Part shown: positions 34,901 through 64,000 of the stretch, piece after piece
Layout: each line of letters opens with the position of its first letter
Position numbering within the stretch: the stretch's first letter is position 1
Assembly (NCBI GenBank): GCA_030068075.1
Contig: CM057843.1
Span: 37,543,332 to 37,607,331, forward strand
Origin: Paguma larvata
Taxonomy: Eukaryota > Chordata > Mammalia > Carnivora > Viverridae
Direction: 5' to 3'
Length of the DNA: 64,000 nt
Program-made: the position numbers and the translations under genes
The notes under the pieces: model-generated
Told to the model about the DNA's origin: nothing
Databases searched by the model: none
The model's input: only the letters and a program-made list of their open reading frames with translations

Positions 34901-35564
34901 CAGGGCTGCTGTTCTCTCTCTCCTTAGGTATACGTTTAATGAGGAGGAGGGGGAGCTTCCAGAGTGGTTTGTGCAGGAGGAAAAGCAGCACAGAATACGG
35001 CAGCTGCCCATTGACAAGAAGGAGGTGGAACACTACCGCAGACGCTGGCGGGAAATCAATGCACGTCCCATCAAGAAAGTAGCTGAGGCCAAAGCCAGAA
35101 AGAAACGGAGGGTAAACAGTGGGGGGCTGCCTTGACTGCAGGGGTAGGGGTGGGGAGAAGGTCTGCTTGGCTGAGCCCCCTCCCCATCCTCTCCCAGATG
35201 CTGAAGAAGTTGGAACAGACCAAGAAGAAGGCAGAGGCTGTGGTAAACACTGTTGACATCTCCGAAAGAGAGAAAGTGGCGCAGCTTCGGAGGTGAGAGG
35301 GCTCACCCACAAAGGTACATGGAGTTGGGAAGGGTAGTAGGAAGCCTCAAACCTGTTCCTTCTGTTTACAGCCTCTACAAGAAGGCTGGGCTTGGCAAGG
35401 AGAAACGCCAAGTCACCTATGTCGTAGCCAAAAGAGGTGTGGGCCGCAAAGTGTGCCGGCCAGCTGGAGTCAGAGGTCATTTCAAGGTGGTGGACTCAAG
35501 GATGAAGAAAGACCAAAGAGCACAGCAACGAAAAGAGCAGAAGAAAAAACACAGACGGAAGTAA
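28975..35564 (+). CDS. FTSJ3: FTSJ3 (Spb1 homologue), nucleolar RNA 2'-O-methyltransferase, 20 coding exons, 834 aa
   Basis: SAM-dependent RNA 2'-O-methyltransferase of the FtsJ/RrmJ family, needed for pre-rRNA processing. Exons: 28975-29041, 29216-29321, 29637-29683, 29805-29884, 30322-30421, 30514-30708, 30788-30903, 31014-31118, 31203-31303, 31530-31610, 31709-31855, 31989-32124, 33522-33700, 33819-33939, 34022-34287, 34545-34630, 34720-34819, 34928-35111, 35198-35292, 35372-35564. They join in frame to 2505 nt. The SAM loop is [10 protein letters not shown]; the K-D-K-E catalytic tetrad is K31, D117 (LNDGAPN), K157 (ITKVFRSRD) and E192. A middle DUF3381-like region and acidic Glu/Ser-rich linkers follow. 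The Spb1-type C-terminus is basic and ends KKKHRRK, consistent with nucleolar localisation. It is about 13 residues shorter than human as I recall it, with differences in the acidic linkers. Confidence 0.97.
29516..29564. repeat. Alternating purine-pyrimidine tracts (Z-DNA-prone) in FTSJ3 intron 2
   Basis: GCACGCGTGTGCGCGTG at 29516-29532 and GTACGCGCGTACGC beginning 29539 are nearly perfect CG/TG/AC alternations. Confidence 0.75.
30120..30240 (+). mobile_element. L2-type LINE 3' end remnant in FTSJ3 intron 4
   Basis: TTTTCTGTGCCTGGCATAGGG and GGGCATTCAGCAAGTG are L2 3' phrases. Confidence 0.5.
32353..32570 (+). mobile_element. Feliform SINE with a duplicated head, FTSJ3 intron 12
   Basis: A 22-base head (GGGGCACCTGGGTGGCTCGG) at 32354 is followed about 35 bases later by a full copy starting at about 32390 (GGCACCTGGGTGGCTCGGTC), with AATGATGAGATTA and AATGAGGAGATGA preceding each. 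The tail is AAAAAATAACATTTAAAAA. Confidence 0.88.
32571..33521 (+). other. Rest of FTSJ3 intron 12, with a MIR-like tandem duplication
   Basis: The long intron is otherwise unremarkable. At 32960-33045 a MIR-type phrase (CTTAGTTTCTTCATCTGTGAAA) occurs twice in tandem, about 45 bases apart. Confidence 0.6.
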
Positions 35565-35912
35565 GCAGAGCCCCCAGGGCCTCTGAGAAGACCGCGTGAG
35601 GACATGGAGGCGTGATTCTGGCCCCTCTGGCACCAGCTACGGCCTTGCTTGCCTCCCAGTCAGCTGGACAGACAGGTGGGATGCCTAGAACTCTGAAGGT
35701 GGTCATGTGTGGGGAGGAGGATGTCCTCCTGCCTGAAGGCAGGTCTCAGATACGTCCTGTTGGTAACAGACCCCACAGCTCTTTTCCGTTAGGAATGTGG
35801 GGTATTGAACACTCCTACCTTTTTTTTAAGGTCAGTGTTGGGGTGGCACATTCACACTCTCTCCGGGCAAGCAGGTTTCTTGGGTCTTCCCCCATCCTCT
35901 TTCATTCATCCA

Positions 35913-35918
35913 AATAAA
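35913..35918 (+). terminator. FTSJ3: FTSJ3 poly(A) signal AATAAA
   Basis: Canonical hexamer about 350 bases after the FTSJ3 stop, followed by a T-rich stretch at 35931-35950. Implies a 3' end near 35935. Confidence 0.85.
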
Positions 35919-36076
35919 ACCAGGGTACGATTTTTTCTGACATTTAGTTGCCGTTAAGTGTTAACTCAAACACCTGGGTGTTCACACCATGTGCTGCACG
36001 GTTACAGATCCTATTTAGTATGTACTCACTGTGAAGTACAAACGACAGACAATCCACAGGTCCCAGTAGTAAAACA

Positions 36077-36082
36077 TTTACT
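36077..36082 (-). terminator. DDX42: Possible distal DDX42 poly(A) signal (AGTAAA variant, minus strand)
   Basis: TTTACT on the plus strand is the variant hexamer AGTAAA on the minus strand, followed by TG-rich sequence. Its use would give a DDX42 3' UTR of about 0.9 kb ending roughly 120 bases from the FTSJ3 3' end. Weak motif. Confidence 0.35.
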
Positions 36083-36566
36083 AGAGCAAGCAGAAAGGAA
36101 TGCACATCTTAAAGAAACCTTCACAAAGTCACAAAATTCGAAGGATGTATATTTCTTTTCCTTTTATAAACAAGATAGAACAAAAATCATCAAAATCATT
36201 TCAGCAAAAGAGTTTTCTACCATTGTGGCAAGTTAAAAAAAAAAAATACAATGAAATAGAAGACATTTTAAAAGCTGTCAGAGTTTTTGTTTAGCAACAC
36301 TTCAGACCTGGAGCAATCTTGTTTCCAGGATCCTTTCCTCTTCAAGGGCAGAGGTTCTGGGTCTGGCAGGCTGCTGCTGCTTCCTGTCTCAGGACTGGAT
36401 ACAAACCTGGCTGGGGAACCTGACCATGGACTCCCACTTAGACCTGTAAAGTCTAGAAGCACCAAAGTGCTTCCCCCAATCTCTAACAAATACTTCAGTG
36501 GGTTGGGTTTGCAGAAAAGCCAACTCCTAAAAGGGACTGCCTGGCCACACAGCTAAGAAAAAGAAT

Positions 36567-36572
36567 TTTATT
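36567..36572 (-). terminator. DDX42: DDX42 proximal poly(A) signal (AATAAA on the minus strand)
   Basis: TTTATT on the plus strand, about 370 bases beyond the DDX42 stop, is the only canonical minus-strand hexamer found between the DDX42 stop and the FTSJ3 3' end. Confidence 0.6.
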
Positions 36573-36939
36573 TGTAGATGTTTATAAGGTGACAGTTTAG
36601 TAAAAAATATAAGCTACATATAATATAAACCTAGAGTGAGTTTTGTGCCCTAGAAGGCCCTTGCTTCCAAGGTATCCCCAGCTGACCTTAACAACTCACC
36701 CAGAGCCCAAAAGGAAGATCCCAGCTCTCGCTGCTTCCAAGGACCAAAGCAGCTTCCTCAGAAGACATCTGAAAATTGATCCAGATGAAGGGGTAATGTC
36801 TCCAAGCTCCAGCTATCCACTAAGGGCAGGGGGTCCTTATACCGTGGGCCCCAACCCAGCCCTGAGACACCTAGTTACCAAAAATCTTTCTAAAAATAAA
36901 ATTAAAGACAATTGATTTCACGCTTTAGCACATACCCTC

Positions 36940-62230
<25,291 letters not shown>

Positions 62231-63219
62231 GGTGTCAATGACTGATCTGTTAGGAACAAGATACGTTAATAATAAATTTAACTTTTATCAACAGCCCACA
62301 GAGTTTTATGTCTCTTCCAAATTCTACCTACCTCTAGATCTTTATTTTAAACTTCTGCCTCTCAATGAAAACTCTTTAACTTTGTACTTCAGCTATGCAA
62401 TACATTAAACTTAACAAAACTGTCATATTTTCTAAAACACTGAAACAGATGTTATTCATTTTTTGGGATCGCAATTTAAACAGGAATGCAAGATTTGATA
62501 TCATCCCCTTCAAAATGATTTGACCACTAATTTAACATCTTTAAGTTGCCAAAAATACTCACAAGGCAACAAATATTTTGGGGATCTGATATGTGCTAGG
62601 CTTGTGTTAGGCAACTGAAAGTACCAACATGAAAAGACTTTAATCTCTTAATAATTATTCTTAAGGAGTTTATATTATAGTCTACACCAGGAAAATAGAT
62701 GATCCTCACCCCCCAAAAAAGACAATTACAATATAATGTAATGTTTACTATAACAAAATCAGTTCTCTGGTAATGACATCTACAAGAATGAAAGAATCAA
62801 AACTTAAAAGATCAGTTATTTGTAGAAAGTATCTATGTAATTGTCTCTGAAGAGTACTTATGAACCACGCATTTATTGGGCGATATCCACTAGAACACTA
62901 GCCAGGAAGAAACAATGATTCACTGATATGTTGCTCGAAGTACTCAGTTAGCCTATGGTTAAGGATTACAATGAAATTTCCTGAGCATCAATCAAATCAA
63001 TTTAAAAACAATGCTGTATTTTTAAAAATGCTGTATTATCTTATTAGTCTTGGCTCCAAAAAACCTTTTTTAACAACAGAAGCTACCTAAGTTTTATAGA
63101 AAAGCAGAAAACCCAGAAAGCAAAAGGGAACAAAATTTTAAACTATTTGAAATTTCCTCTCAGATACATAATTTTAATATCCTTGCTATTTTTTTCTGCC
63201 CTATGTGTATATATACACA

Positions 63220-63440
63220 CACACACAATTTAAAAACCATACTATATTTAGTTACCAATTTCTTCACTTAACGATATACTGTGAACATCTTTAAATGTCG
63301 ATACATCTCTCCACTACTGTTTTATGATGTTGTGAAAACTATCACATAGCTGTATCTTTGTGCATACCTGTAATTACTTCGTTAGGATAAATTTTCAAAG
63401 TGCAATTGCTTAGCCAAAGGGAATATGTACTCTTTTAAAA
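63220..63440 (-). mobile_element. Old L1 remnant, reverse
   Basis: CACTTAACGATATACTGTGAACATC, ATCTTTGTGCATACCTG and GTGCAATTGCTTAGCCAAAGGG match the reverse complement of an old L1 3' region. Confidence 0.55.
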
Positions 63441-63939
63441 ATTTTAATTACTACTTATATTTATGGAAAAGTACCTGATTCACATTGAGTAAAATACGAA
63501 CATAAAACAAGGTGGGTGGTATGATTCAACATAATCCAATATAAAAGCATGTGTTACATATACAGATAGCTGGAAGGCTGTTTCGAAATGTTAATAGCAG
63601 TTATTCCACTTCTATTTTCTTCTTTGTATTAAGGTTTATCATTAATAGGAAAAATTAAAATGTTTATAATGGACTCTGAAGCCAAGCCATGTGGAAAAAA
63701 GTTCCCAAAGCTGCTTTTTAAAATGACATCGTTAAAAGACTGTGAACAACATGCTCTACTTTTCTGGTTCTATGCCCCTCCCCACACATACCTTGTTAAG
63801 TTATTATATTGCACTTAGTTCACTCTACTGAGTATCAAATCTGATTTATGCTGTATCAATCTTCATCCTTAGTTTCAAATAGGGAATGTCCTTTTTTGGG
63901 AGGCCAAGAGAGACTGTCTTTAATAATTTTGGACCTTTT

Positions 63940-64000
63940 GGGGCTCCTGGGTGGCTCAGTCAGTTAAGTGTCTCACTTCGGCTCAGGTCATGATCTTACA
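63940..64000 (+). mobile_element. Feliform SINE cut by the window end
   Basis: GGGGCTCCTGGGTGGCTCAG head followed by the tRNA-like segment; the body continues past 64000. Confidence 0.9.

Larger units (their letters stand above)
62231..64000 (-). other. DDX42: DDX42 5' leader end and partial first intron
   Basis: The exon with the ATG starts at about 62246 (acceptor CTAACAG on the minus strand). From there to 64000 the DNA is AT-rich with no CpG island, so the DDX42 promoter and first exon are outside. The stretch holds an L1 remnant near 63220-63440 and a SINE running off the window end; otherwise nothing recognised. Confidence 0.75.

Noticed and set aside
34755..35480. 241-codon minus-strand ORF over FTSJ3 3' exons
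   Set aside because: Antisense shadow of FTSJ3 coding exons crossing introns.

Overview
This is a mammalian nuclear genome window, most likely from a feliform carnivore (cat family or close relative). The genes are split by GT-AG introns and encode near-identical counterparts of human proteins. The introns and intergenic DNA carry about two dozen copies of the carnivore tRNA-Lys-type SINE, with the head GCGCCTGGGTGGCTCAG, a TCTGTGTCTCCCTCTCTC body and an AAATAAATAAACATTAAAA tail. That is the cat-type form, not the dog form, which has a GGGATCCCTGGGTGG head. Species is inferred from repeats only.

Layout. Positions 1-13.9 kb are intergenic: old LINE, MIR and MER5 remnants, SINEs, and one unexplained CpG-rich segment at about 3.7-5.3 kb. 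Then come four housekeeping genes in the order known from human 17q23.3, in inverted orientation: SMARCD2 (+, 14424-23358), PSMC5 (-, 28448-24336), FTSJ3 (+, 28975-35564) and DDX42 (-, 62230-36940). All coding exons of the four can be assembled in frame: 13, 12, 20 and 17 exons giving 531, 406, 834 and 934 residues. The DDX42 5' non-coding exon and promoter lie beyond position 64000.

Organisation. SMARCD2 and PSMC5 converge tail to tail, with poly(A) signals about 100 bases apart. PSMC5 and FTSJ3 diverge from one CpG-rich promoter, with 526 bases between start codons. FTSJ3 and DDX42 converge again. The four genes are broadly expressed and serve separate processes: chromatin remodelling (SMARCD2), proteasome ATPase (PSMC5), rRNA processing and RNA 2'-O-methylation (FTSJ3) and splicing-associated RNA helicase (DDX42). 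They share regulatory DNA rather than a pathway.

No bacterial-type operon, CRISPR array, provirus or plainly new multi-gene system was seen. The observations most worth checking are a GC-AG intron in DDX42, a dense array of CCGGA motifs in the SMARCD2 leader, a possible alternative first exon of SMARCD2, the unexplained CpG-rich segment and an unexplained ORF inside a DDX42 intron. Family and human-orthologue comparisons are from memory; no search was run.
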